Virus record (IMG/VR): IMGVR_UViG_3300045747_000138
Coordinates: 1 to 23,977 of that record
Length of the DNA stretch: 23,977 bases
Reading direction: 5' to 3' (one strand)
Origin: a virus
The notes below the pieces were generated by a model. It was not told where the DNA came from. It saw only the letters and a program-made list of their open reading frames with translations, and ran no database searches. Below are positions 1-7,244 of this stretch, one piece after another (position 1 is the stretch's first letter; every line of letters starts with the position of its first letter). The position numbers and the translations under genes are program-made.

Positions 1-337
1 AGAACAAACTCCCAGAAATCATGTGCGCGGTAATCGAGGTCGCAGCGCCTGCCAGACCCTGCACGAAGCCACCGGGGCCCATCAGCGGCACATCCACGTC
101 CAGGTAATCATTCGCAGCGATGGACTTGCCCGACACGAAGGCATTGCCAGCAGCAGCAGCGCCAGCGAGGGGCACGGCGTAGAGGGTTGCCGTCACAGCC
201 CCGGCGGTCGTGTTAACCAGCCGCATGCGCCCGCCGCGCAGCAGGGTTGATGCCGGAGTGGCCGGAACAGTGAAAAGCGTTGCAGCGGCCACGCCAAGCA
301 CTGTGGGCGCCATGAATTGGGAGTATGAAATGGTCAT
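1..337 (-). CDS. Truncated virion-associated protein of unknown function (5' part only)
   Basis: The reading frame starts with an ATG at 337 and stays open to the left edge, giving about 112 residues with no stop, so the C-terminal part lies outside the window. Its ATG overlaps the TGA of the upstream gene (ATGA), the pattern used throughout this operon. The visible protein begins MTISYSQFMAPTVLG. It is rich in Ala, Thr, Val and Gly with alternating hydrophobic and small residues, which suggests beta structure typical of head, tail or decoration proteins. I do not recognise a family. Its place just after the gp10-like and 124-residue genes suggests a tail or head-completion role, but that is inferred from position only. 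Confidence 0.7.
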   Translation of the reverse strand, partial: MTISYSQFMAPTVLGVAAATLFTVPATPASTLLRGGRMRLVNTTAGAVTATLYAVPLAGAAAAGNAFVSGKSIAANDYLDVDVPLMGPGGFVQGLAGAATSITAHMISGSLF

Positions 338-708
338 TGCAGTCGATCCTCGATTTGTTCAATCCTGCCGCGCAGGTCTGTGAAAGGTTGGCTTTGAAGT
401 TGGGCCAGTGCGTCGTCCAGCATCAGGCGCATGGCGTTCAGGTCTGACTTGGAAAAGGCGAGCTCGTTGCGCAGCTCGTCGATCATTCCCATGGCCTCAT
501 GCGCTGTGGCATCGGTATGCGGGGTCTCAAAGAACATGGGGATGTACTGATCGAAACTGGTGTCTCCGCTCACGCCACCCGTGCGATCAAGCAGCGAGAC
601 AAAGGAGCGCAACCATTCCTGGTCAATCTCCACCGGCACGCGCTGTCCCTGCACCATGGCCCAGCCGAGCGGGATGCGGGCTTGAGGGAATGTGACGACC
701 TTGCTCAT
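334..708 (-). CDS. Unknown 124-residue protein in the tail-joining gene cluster
   Basis: This 124-residue protein has no family I can name. Its first half (MSKVVTFPQARIPLGWAMVQ...) is mixed, and residues about 75-124 form a charged helix with heptad-like spacing (DELRNELAFSKSDLNAM, then ending RGRIEQIEDRLQ), likely a coiled coil. The start ATG at 708 overlaps the TGA of the gp10-like gene by ATGA, and its own TGA overlaps the next ATG in the same way. In P22 the gene after gp10 encodes the trimeric coiled-coil tail needle gp26. This protein is about half that length and shows no clear resemblance, so a needle role is only a weak possibility. Small proteins at this spot could also be assembly factors. 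Confidence 0.8.
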   Translation of the reverse strand: MSKVVTFPQARIPLGWAMVQGQRVPVEIDQEWLRSFVSLLDRTGGVSGDTSFDQYIPMFFETPHTDATAHEAMGMIDELRNELAFSKSDLNAMRLMLDDALAQLQSQPFTDLRGRIEQIEDRLQ

Positions 709-2081
709 TTGGCATCCACCGTGGCGCCATAGATGGAGAACGGCACGTCGTCACTGACCCGGATGCGGAAAACCCGGTTGTAGGCTGCACCCAGGCCAAG
801 CCAGCGCACCTTTTGCATCCAGCGACCAATGGCGCCCATGGAGCGCAACAGCTTTGGGCCGAAGGTTTTGCCGCCGTCGTTGCTGATCTCCAGTGTGACT
901 ACGCCGCCGTACCCGGTGTTCATGGATAGCTCCAGGCCGAAGAAGCTCAGCAGGTCCATGCTGGCCTTTTTCAAGTGCGGCCATGTGCGCTCCCGGACCA
1001 GGACGCGGCCGGCCAGGTTGTTAACGCTGGCATCCAGCCGCACCAGCTTTCCGTCTGCAGTTCCTGCGAAGTGCTCGCCTGCGTAAGAGGTCACCAGCAT
1101 GGAGCGCAATGGAAGCCATCCAGCATCCCATTCGCCGCGCTCGTGCCACTGCTGGACTGCCGCATCAAACACCCATGTAGTGGAAAGGCCCGGGGCATTG
1201 ATGGCGACAAACTCTGCGCCCTGAATCTGGTATGTCCACATTGTTGCGGCTGACAGATCGGTGCTGCCAAGAAGGGATTCTTCGACGGCTCGGGTGCTCA
1301 CGCGCTGCGGCTGGTTTCCGCTGGCCATGTAGACGATGCCTGTGCCGCGATCCGTCTTGCCGATCCAGAACAGCGTATCCGCCGCATTGATGGCAGCACG
1401 CTTTCCAACACAACCCACATCCATGGTGTAGCTGTTGTACCTGGTGAATGGGAATGCAAGCTCACCGCTGTCAATCCAGATTTCAGTGCTGAGGTCACCA
1501 AACAGCCAGAGCTGGCGGTGCATCACACGGTGCGTCACAATGTTGTCAGGTGCTGAATCTGCGCTGGAGAAGTCCAGGGCGTCCAGGCTTGTACCGTTGT
1601 CGATGGCTGAAATGTAGAACTGGTCGGTCTCAGGATCCACGAAGATGAAATAGCCGTCCATCTCGTACACATCGTCCGAGCCGCGCCAGCCGCTGGACGA
1701 AACCAGCGTCAAAGTATTGGTGCCTAAGGTAAAGACGTAGAGGCTTGGACCATCCACGATCGCCATCTGGGTTTTGTTGTCGTCCATCCCGACATAGCCG
1801 GTAGAGCTTGAGAGTGTGCCGCGTGCAGTGGCCACACCCGCCGCAGTGACCTCGTAAAAGGTCGATCCAGCGACTACAAACCAGCGGCCCTGCACATTCT
1901 TGGATGCGCGGATTTCGTGTACCAGATCAGCAATCTGTACTTCGCCAGGGCTGCTGGCCATCATCCAGTTGTCTCCGTCCAGCTTTTGCGGGTAGCAGTT
2001 GATTGCCGACTGGCAAGCCGCCTTCACCTCCGCCAAGTGGTACGAAGGTCCGACGCACTGGACGTAGGCGGCTTTGCTCAT
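705..2081 (-). CDS. P22 gp10-like packaged-DNA stabilisation / tail hub protein
   Basis: The protein has 458 residues; P22 gp10 has 472. In P22, gp10 forms a hexameric ring beneath gp4 that closes the portal channel after packaging and carries the tail needle and tailspikes. The N-terminus (MSKAAYVQCVGPSYHLAEVKA) and the YPQ and GEVQIADLV stretches fit this family. The body is made of repeated beta-strand stretches with turns such as DGYFIFVDPETDQFYIS, MHRQLWLFGDLSTEIW and GTADGKLVRLD, consistent with a propeller-like fold. The start at 2081 overlaps the stop of the gp4-like gene (ATGA), matching the P22 order coat-gp4-gp10. The family call rests on recognising the sequence pattern plus gene order, without a database search. 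Confidence 0.85.
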   Translation of the reverse strand: MSKAAYVQCVGPSYHLAEVKAACQSAINCYPQKLDGDNWMMASSPGEVQIADLVHEIRASKNVQGRWFVVAGSTFYEVTAAGVATARGTLSSSTGYVGMDDNKTQMAIVDGPSLYVFTLGTNTLTLVSSSGWRGSDDVYEMDGYFIFVDPETDQFYISAIDNGTSLDALDFSSADSAPDNIVTHRVMHRQLWLFGDLSTEIWIDSGELAFPFTRYNSYTMDVGCVGKRAAINAADTLFWIGKTDRGTGIVYMASGNQPQRVSTRAVEESLLGSTDLSAATMWTYQIQGAEFVAINAPGLSTTWVFDAAVQQWHERGEWDAGWLPLRSMLVTSYAGEHFAGTADGKLVRLDASVNNLAGRVLVRERTWPHLKKASMDLLSFFGLELSMNTGYGGVVTLEISNDGGKTFGPKLLRSMGAIGRWMQKVRWLGLGAAYNRVFRIRVSDDVPFSIYGATVDAK

Positions 2082-2731
2082 GACGGAAACAGCCGAGGCG
2101 GGAAGTACATGCGGCCAGCCTTGAAGCCAGTGTGATTGACGATGGCCGGAATGTAGTTGTTGATGTTGCTCATGGCCGCTTTCTCAGCGCGCAACATGTC
2201 CGGTGTAACGCCTCCGGAAATGGTGGGCGCCACACGCACAGTCAGGCCAGCGCCCAGGGCCGACTTGTACCCGGCCGGTGCGGTGTATTCGGTGGCCAGG
2301 TCGGCAAACTCTGTCACGGTGTTGCGGGTCTGCACCTTGATGGTCTGACCGGTTGGTACAGGCCACAGATAGACGTTGCTCATGCCATCGTGCGCCCACA
2401 CAGTCGGCAAGCCTGTAACTGTCGGGTTGTAGAGCTCGTTGTACTGCTGCATGGTGATCTGTCCCATCGTCAGATTGTTTGCTGTGGCGCTCACAATCTC
2501 ATCGCCAGGCTTGATGGCAGCCCAAGCGCCAGATCCGAGGGTGATGTGCCCTGTCTGTGCCGAGCTGGTCAGCACGGACTGGAACAGGAACATATTCAGG
2601 CTTGAAAGCTCATCGACCAACAAGTTCAGCTTGCGCAGTGCAAAGGCAGCATCGTCCGCGCTTAGGGGCTCACCTGGCGTGAGCTTGTTGCAGCGCTCAT
2701 AAGCATCGTTGATGATTTCCAGAGCGTTCAT
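2078..2731 (-). CDS. P22 gp4-like head-to-tail adaptor (tail accessory factor)
   Basis: The product is 217 residues, longer than P22 gp4 (166). The N-terminal half is a helical bundle beginning MNALEIINDAYERCNKL, followed by ALRKLNLLVDELSSLNMFLF, the usual opening of phage head-tail adaptors of this class. A beta-rich middle (HITLGSGAWAAIKPGDEIVSA) and a helical C-terminus follow. In P22, twelve copies bind the portal after DNA packaging and form the platform for gp10. It starts three bases after the stop of the 50-residue gene upstream (TAA GCT ATG), so translation is probably coupled; the local Shine-Dalgarno signal is weak. Its stop overlaps the gp10-like start. The extra length is mostly C-terminal. 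Confidence 0.85.
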   Translation of the reverse strand: MNALEIINDAYERCNKLTPGEPLSADDAAFALRKLNLLVDELSSLNMFLFQSVLTSSAQTGHITLGSGAWAAIKPGDEIVSATANNLTMGQITMQQYNELYNPTVTGLPTVWAHDGMSNVYLWPVPTGQTIKVQTRNTVTEFADLATEYTAPAGYKSALGAGLTVRVAPTISGGVTPDMLRAEKAAMSNINNYIPAIVNHTGFKAGRMYFPPRLFPS

Positions 2732-2734
2732 AGC

Positions 2735-2887
2735 TTACTTCTTGGCGGTCTTCTCAACCGGTGCAGCAGGAGCCACATAGGCGGGCAGATAACCTGCCTC
2801 TGTAAGGGCGATGTGATCCGCCTCATCATTTGCAACAGCAAAGCCGATGGCGGGTGCGGGAAGTTTCATATCAAGGGGGTAGTCCAT
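2735..2887 (-). CDS. Small 50-residue protein between coat and gp4-like genes
   Basis: This short frame begins MDYPLDMKLPAPAIGFAVAN and ends PVEKTAKK. Its ATG at 2887 has a good ribosome-binding site (GGAG about six bases upstream) and its TAA lies three bases before the gp4-like ATG. Phages often carry a small protein of this size after the major capsid gene; some are head-completion or decoration factors. No membrane segment or known domain is visible. The Lys/Glu/Thr-rich tail looks flexible. The role is unknown; expression is supported by the ribosome-binding site, tight spacing and lack of any alternative use of this stretch. Confidence 0.65.
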   Translation of the reverse strand: MDYPLDMKLPAPAIGFAVANDEADHIALTEAGYLPAYVAPAAPVEKTAKK

Positions 2888-2915
2888 GGTTTCTCCAGTG
2901 GGTTAAAGATGTGAG

Positions 2916-2942
2916 AAAGGGGCCAGCCATTCAGCCAGCCCC
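2916..2942 (-). terminator. Hairpin just after the coat gene, possible weak terminator
   Basis: Read on the minus strand, GGGGCTGGC and GCTGGCCCC can pair as a nine-base stem with two G-U wobbles and a six-base loop, followed by only a short TTT. The wobble pairs form on the minus-strand RNA but become mismatches on the plus strand, so the signal fits leftward transcripts. It lies 14 bases past the coat stop codon. It could attenuate transcription so that coat protein exceeds downstream tail proteins, or protect the 3' end of coat mRNA. The U-run is too short for a confident terminator. Confidence 0.4.
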
Positions 2943-2955
2943 TCAGGTCCAACAA

Positions 2956-4230
2956 TTAGTTGGTGCGACGCACGCCGAAGTTCGCAAGGGTCACCGCGCC
3001 ACCCCACAGGATGTCGAAGCGGCTCACGAAACGGTTGTTGGTGATGTCGAAGCCGCGCACGAATCGCAGAGACACACCACCCTCATCGGCCATGCTGGCC
3101 TGGTACGCCATATCCATACCACCCGGAATCTCCTGCTTGGGAGACACAAAGGTGAAGGCATTTTTGTGCCACACCAAGTTCTGGGTGTAGGTCGTGTTGG
3201 CTGCACCCGAGGTGATGGTGATCGCAGCCAAGTTGGCAGGGCGCGACGTCACGTTCTGGTACGCGCCACCGGCGATGATCGCGGGGCTGATGATCACAGT
3301 GGCTGCACCACCAGCATCAGACGACACCGCAGCGGTCACCAGGAACGACTGCAGCACACCGGTGCTGGCCTTGGTCTCGGGATTGACCGAGAACACGCCT
3401 GCAATGGTGAATGTGTCGCCTTGAGCCAAGCGGGCAGCTGCTGCCGCAGTCCATCCGCTGGTGGCCAGCGAAGTGGTTGCACCAAACGGGTTATCGGTCG
3501 CGCCTGCGTTGATCAAGCCTTGGTTAGCACCAGCCACCACCGGAGTTCCGCCCAGCGGACCAACGGTGTGGCTCGGCACGTTTTGCGACATTGCGAAGTC
3601 CAGGCCCATACCTGTTTTCAGTACGCCAGTTTTGTACTGGTCACCCAGCATCGCCTGGTTGTTGAACAGGGTGGACAGACCGGCCACGATGGTTGCATTC
3701 GCACCGGGCTCAATGGCAGCCATGCGCATACCGTCGCGGGGCACAGACATGCGATCCAGCGGCACCTGAGCGTTCAGAATGTCAGCAACCGATGCGGGAG
3801 GCGTTCCGGGCGTGCCGACGATCTGGTGGAAGCCGTTTTTCATCAGCGTGGCGATGCGGTAGTCCAGCAAAGCGGCCAACTTCAAACCTGCGGGCTTGAG
3901 GTAACGTTCCTGGAATGCCTTGTTGACATTGCCGTCCGAGCCCACGGAGGTGGTCAGGTCGGTGGAGCCCACAGCGAAGTCCAGACCGAGCAGAGGCTGC
4001 AGGGTCACATCCACAGTGCGCTCGGTCACATCCTGCACGGATGCGGTTTCGCCGTCACGGTGGGTGAACTGGACCGGTGCGCGAGCCTTGACGGTCGTGC
4101 CGGGTTTGTATTGACCTTGCCAGGCGTTGTCATAGTCGGTGTTGACGTTGCCCAGGAAGGCCGAGGAGTTGTGTGCAATCCGCAGGACTTCATTGGTCAC
4201 TACGGTTGCGGTAATAAGTGCGTTTGCCAT
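2956..4230 (-). CDS. P22 gp5-like major coat protein
   Basis: The 424-residue product is close in length to P22 coat protein (430). It builds the icosahedral shell with an HK97-type fold. The N-terminus MANALITATVVTNEVLRIAHN, the VKARAPVQFTHRDG stretch and the long-helix/E-loop pattern match the P22 coat family. Residues about 240-350 are a Thr/Ala/Val-rich beta section (FTIAGVFSVNPETKASTGVLQ) that corresponds in position to the extra I-domain inserted into the P22 fold. A putative Shine-Dalgarno GGAAA lies about eight bases before the ATG. The gene is directly downstream of the scaffold, as in P22. No truncation is visible; the C-terminus ends in WGGAVTLANFGVRRTN. Confidence 0.9.
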   Translation of the reverse strand: MANALITATVVTNEVLRIAHNSSAFLGNVNTDYDNAWQGQYKPGTTVKARAPVQFTHRDGETASVQDVTERTVDVTLQPLLGLDFAVGSTDLTTSVGSDGNVNKAFQERYLKPAGLKLAALLDYRIATLMKNGFHQIVGTPGTPPASVADILNAQVPLDRMSVPRDGMRMAAIEPGANATIVAGLSTLFNNQAMLGDQYKTGVLKTGMGLDFAMSQNVPSHTVGPLGGTPVVAGANQGLINAGATDNPFGATTSLATSGWTAAAAARLAQGDTFTIAGVFSVNPETKASTGVLQSFLVTAAVSSDAGGAATVIISPAIIAGGAYQNVTSRPANLAAITITSGAANTTYTQNLVWHKNAFTFVSPKQEIPGGMDMAYQASMADEGGVSLRFVRGFDITNNRFVSRFDILWGGAVTLANFGVRRTN

Positions 4231-4272
4231 GATTGTTTCCAGCGCTTCTCAGCGTTAAGTGGTGAATGAAAT

Positions 4273-5109
4273 TTAGAGCCCTTTGCGCTCTTGTTCGTTG
4301 CGCCAGCGCATCCAGGCCTTGGTATCTGTTGGGTCCGGTGCACCAGTGACTTTTCCCTGCCCACGCACAGCTTCAAGCGGGGCAGGCGCGTTCGAAACCT
4401 TCGTCTTGGGCTTTGGCGCTTGCGTGGAGAGCTTTGCTTCGAGCTTGGCAATTGCCTTGCCTGCCTGCATGGGGCCCATCTTCGCAATGCGTTCGGCTTC
4501 TTCGAGGTTGTCAGGGTCCGCGAGGTACTCGATAACCTTTGCAGGTTCATCGGCTTCGAAGATAGCTTCGATGGCAGGCTTGATGCTGCCGCTGCTGTCT
4601 GTCAGTCCGCCGACGGCATCATCCAGATCGGATGACAGCTCGTCGAATTTCTCTTGGCCCCAGGTCTTGGCAAGCGACTGAATAACGCTCTGACGGCGCT
4701 CGACTTCGAGGGCTTGATCTTTGAGGGTCGGCGCGAGCTTTTCAGCTTCAGCTTTGACCATCTCGTTGATCTGGGCCCGAGTCAGCGACAGAGGTTCGCT
4801 ATCGTCTGCGGATGCTGGATTGTCTTGCTTGCCACGGCCTTGTGTCAACTGCTGGCGCAGTTGGTCGGCTTCAGCTCGTGCTTCGGCAAGTTGGCGAGTA
4901 CGGCGATCGATGCCACGTTGCATGCGCTGGCGTTCTCGCTCCTCCGGAGTTTTCTCAGGCTTGGCTGCGGCTTCTTCATCATCCTTGCCTTCGCCCCCGG
5001 GGTTTTCCTCACCGGTCTTGACCTCTGTTGCCTCCACGTCAATAGTCGTTTTGGCTTCAGGGCTTGCCGCGTTTGCTGGGTTGGCAATGCTCAGTTCTTC
5101 AGTGGTCAC
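4273..5109 (-). CDS. Capsid scaffolding protein (P22 gp8-like)
   Basis: This is a highly charged, mostly helical protein: acidic and disordered at the N-terminus (GEENPGGEGKDDEEAAAKPE), a long coiled coil near residues 50-110 (EERERQRMQRGIDRRTRQLA), and a short basic C-terminal helix (AWMRWRNEQERKGL). That layout is the hallmark of P22-type scaffolding proteins, whose basic C-terminal helix-turn-helix binds coat protein. Length is about 278 residues; P22 gp8 has 303. It lies immediately before the coat gene. I chose the GTG at 5109 because GGAG sits eight bases upstream. GTG at 5118 and TTG at 5127 are in frame and remain possible, with a G-rich site nearby. Scaffold assignment comes from position and composition, as these proteins diverge strongly. 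Confidence 0.85.
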   Translation of the reverse strand: MTTEELSIANPANAASPEAKTTIDVEATEVKTGEENPGGEGKDDEEAAAKPEKTPEERERQRMQRGIDRRTRQLAEARAEADQLRQQLTQGRGKQDNPASADDSEPLSLTRAQINEMVKAEAEKLAPTLKDQALEVERRQSVIQSLAKTWGQEKFDELSSDLDDAVGGLTDSSGSIKPAIEAIFEADEPAKVIEYLADPDNLEEAERIAKMGPMQAGKAIAKLEAKLSTQAPKPKTKVSNAPAPLEAVRGQGKVTGAPDPTDTKAWMRWRNEQERKGL

Positions 5110-5201
5110 GTTGGACACTCCATTCAAACCCTCCCCTCAAAGTCACCAGGGGTTCAGGTGCGGCGCTTCGCAGCGGACGCTAAATGCCGGGTGAACGGCG
5201 G

Positions 5202-6194
5202 TTACATCATCAGCATCAGGTCGTCGTCCTGCTGCCTACGTTTTGCACGGGTGGCGCGTTGAATGCGCTCCTCCACATCGATCTGGTTGACTTGATTTAT
5301 TTGGGCTGCGGCCTGCTTACCGACGAGCTGGGCCAAGCTGATCGTTCCGCTGCGGCGTGGCTTTGCCAATTCGGTTATCACCACGGCCTCATCGAGCTTG
5401 CGCTGCTCTTCCTCGTAGCGCTTGCGCATGCGCTGGACGTTGCCGGTGATGACCTGGATCAGTCGATCAGGCGGGCCGATCTGCTGGACGCTGACGGATA
5501 CGTCATCGAGCGCAATGCTGATGGTTTGGTCTTGCGTCGTTGGACCCAGTGACTGGCTGACCGACACCACAACGTCATCCAGGCTGAAAGCCAGCGCTTG
5601 GGGATGGGTTGCAGTCTGAGCCGCGGCGATGGAGACTCCATCCAGCACAGCAGTAACGGACTGCGGGTGCTGCAAATTCTGTGCGCTGGCGCTTGTTGCA
5701 TCGTCCAGCGTGAAGGCAATGGACTGGCTCCACGATCCTCCTGCAGATCCGGTATTGGTCTGGCTTGCAGCAACCACCACATCATCGAGCGTGAACGCGA
5801 CCGACTGTGGGTGCTGTGCTGTCTGCGCCGCTGCTGCTGTCAGGTCGCCCAGGGTGAAGGCTACGGACTGGCCGTGCTGTGCCGCCTGTGCAACGCTGAC
5901 CGCAATGGTGTCCAGCGTGATCGCTGCGGATTGCGCATGCTGGAGCGTCTGGGCTGAGGCGATTGCAATGCCGTCAAGGGTGAATGCGATGGTCTGGCTG
6001 TACGTTGCAGGCCCGCCTCCGCCAGCAGTCCAGGTCGTGAGCCCTAGAACCCCATCAACAGGCTGCGCTGTGGCGCTGGCACCAGCCGCAAACTGGCTGT
6101 GTGCTAAACCATCCTGCAGGACAAACGTCCCTGCCGTGGCCGGTGTGGCAAACGCATCATTGGCAATTACGCCATCAATGAGTTGCCAGGTCAT
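5202..6194 (-). CDS. Tandem-repeat virion-like protein with C-terminal helical domain
   Basis: The product is 330 residues in three parts. Residues 1-66 are a non-repeated head (MTWQLIDGVIANDAFATPATA). Residues 67-240 hold eight consecutive units of about 21 residues with the pattern Q-S/T-hydrophobic-A-F-T-L-D-D/G-V/I, ending in a Ser/Ala-Gln turn and often His-Pro. Residues 241-330 are a charged helix (RMRKRYEEEQRKLDEA) followed by a Gln/Arg-rich tail. The repeats look like paired beta strands and may form a fibrous or solenoid module. The ATG abuts the TAA of the upstream gene. The ribosome-binding site is weak, suggesting coupling. It lies between portal and scaffold, a position that in P22 has no such gene. 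A head fibre, decoration or ejection role is possible but unproven; I do not recognise a family. Confidence 0.8.
   Translation of the reverse strand: MTWQLIDGVIANDAFATPATAGTFVLQDGLAHSQFAAGASATAQPVDGVLGLTTWTAGGGGPATYSQTIAFTLDGIAIASAQTLQHAQSAAITLDTIAVSVAQAAQHGQSVAFTLGDLTAAAAQTAQHPQSVAFTLDDVVVAASQTNTGSAGGSWSQSIAFTLDDATSASAQNLQHPQSVTAVLDGVSIAAAQTATHPQALAFSLDDVVVSVSQSLGPTTQDQTISIALDDVSVSVQQIGPPDRLIQVITGNVQRMRKRYEEEQRKLDEAVVITELAKPRRSGTISLAQLVGKQAAAQINQVNQIDVEERIQRATRAKRRQQDDDLMLMM
5475..5996 (-). repeat. Eight tandem 21-residue coding repeats
   Basis: Units begin at residues 67, 88, 109, 130, 157, 178, 199 and 223 of the 330-residue protein, giving spacings of 21, 21, 21, 27, 21, 21 and 24 residues. 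The longer spacers hold Gly/Ser/Thr insertions (NTGSAGGSWS and GPTTQD). Conserved positions are the first Gln, a Ser/Thr next to it, the Leu-Asp pair at positions 7-8 and a Gln near position 16. The DNA is diverged between units, so the array is old or under selection at protein level. It is not a CRISPR array: there are no identical repeats or unique spacers. Confidence 0.85.
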
Positions 6195-6866
6195 TTAGTT
6201 GAACTCAAACCAGGCGCCGTTGATCAGAATCTTGCGGTTGCCAGTCGTAACGGCAAATGTTGACCAAACCACAATGCCCTCACCCGGAAGCAGTATCAAT
6301 TCATCGTCTTCATCGCGTGGGTTCCACTCGTCGGTCTGCGCAGACCAATGCCCACCGCCACCTGTCACCAGGTCCATGGTCATGCCGATCATCGAAAAGA
6401 TCGCCGCCACGTTGGTGACAGTCAGGCCAGTCGAAGCAAGGGCCAGCAATCCCTGTGCAGTGGCATCAGCAGTTTTTCGTTTCGCTGGCGTAGTGACAGC
6501 AGCCGATAGCGTTCCGGTGAAGCTGATGCGGTTGATTTGGATCAGCGGTGCGATCAGGTCTACGGCAAGTGTGGTACTGAAATTGTGCTTCATGGTCACC
6601 CGGTCTACCGCCATCTTGATGGTGCTCGATAGCGGGTTGATCAAGAACATGAAGCCGGTGGTAGTGCCAGTGTGCACAGCGGCTGGAATGGCCTGTGCAG
6701 CCAGGGTGAACTTGTACTGCCCGGTTACGTCACGTTCGGACGATTGAATGAAGAAATATTCCTCCACTGTATTGGCACCGACAACACTCCGTTTGGTACG
6801 AATACTTTTGCCGGTGTTCCCTGTATCGAGAGGCAGGACGACGACTGAATCGGTCTTGGCGGCCAT
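6195..6866 (-). CDS. Unknown 223-residue structural-type protein
   Basis: The protein starts MAAKTDSVVVLPLDTGNTGK and is rich in Thr, Ala, Val and Gly with regular hydrophobic stretches (GFMFLINPLSSTIKMAVDRV, ILLPGEGIVVWSTFAV), which suggests a beta-sandwich virion protein. There is no signal peptide or clear membrane segment. GAGGGG lies about nine bases before the ATG, which itself overlaps the intergenic boundary of the preceding gene (TTA/CAT adjacency). It is the second of three genes between portal and scaffold, and its stop abuts the start of the repeat protein. A decoration, head-fibre base or minor capsid role would fit. I do not recognise a named family. Confidence 0.8.
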   Translation of the reverse strand: MAAKTDSVVVLPLDTGNTGKSIRTKRSVVGANTVEEYFFIQSSERDVTGQYKFTLAAQAIPAAVHTGTTTGFMFLINPLSSTIKMAVDRVTMKHNFSTTLAVDLIAPLIQINRISFTGTLSAAVTTPAKRKTADATAQGLLALASTGLTVTNVAAIFSMIGMTMDLVTGGGGHWSAQTDEWNPRDEDDELILLPGEGIVVWSTFAVTTGNRKILINGAWFEFN

Positions 6867-7241
6867 TTATGGATTCCCCTCTGTGATTGTCATGCTGGAA
6901 GTCGTAACTACATCGCTGACTGCAATCGTGGTATTCGTGATGATTACGTTCGTTGCGGCCGTCCCAACGGTCAATCCCTCCATGACCATCGTCACACCGT
7001 CATTTTTGTACAGCCTGGCAATGGCCGCCGTACCTGCGCCGGTAGCCGTGGCGCTCCCGATCGCGTTAGCAGTCAGCACACCTGCAGCAGCAGCTGGGGC
7101 CAGCGTGGCCGAACAAAGCGACTCGTACAGCAATGCGCCATAAGCTGCGGTGTAAACCCGCAACTTGGCATTGGCACCTGCGAAGGCGGTGATCTGGTCT
7201 GCGCGGTTGTTGCGCAGCGTTGCGGCTAACGTGATGGCCAT
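6867..7241 (-). CDS. Unknown 124-residue structural-type protein downstream of portal
   Basis: The sequence MAITLAATLRNNRADQITAF opens a small Ala/Thr/Gly-rich protein with predicted beta strands (AKLRVYTAAYGALLYESL, VTMVMEGLTVGTAATNVIIT). GGAG lies six bases before the ATG, inside the last bases of the intergenic gap after the portal gene. Proteins with this opening occur next to structural genes in many tailed phages, but I know of no experimentally defined function. Together with the 223-residue and repeat genes it forms a three-gene insert between portal and scaffold. It could be a small head decoration protein. No Cys pairs, membrane spans or nucleotide motifs are present. Confidence 0.8.
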   Translation of the reverse strand: MAITLAATLRNNRADQITAFAGANAKLRVYTAAYGALLYESLCSATLAPAAAAGVLTANAIGSATATGAGTAAIARLYKNDGVTMVMEGLTVGTAATNVIITNTTIAVSDVVTTSSMTITEGNP

Positions 7242-7244
7242 GGG

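Noticed and set aside
2830-4269. 479-residue open frame on the plus strand
   Set aside because: It is antisense to the coat gene, rich in His, Gly, Arg and Gln as expected for an antisense frame of GC-rich coding DNA, and has no family features.
4654-5262. 202-residue plus-strand frame
   Set aside because: It is the mirror of the scaffold gene; the hydrophobic and Cys content results from reading acidic Glu/Ala codons in reverse.
5475-5996. Possible CRISPR array
   Set aside because: The units are diverged in DNA, keep a reading frame and encode 21-residue protein repeats; there are no identical repeats with unique spacers.
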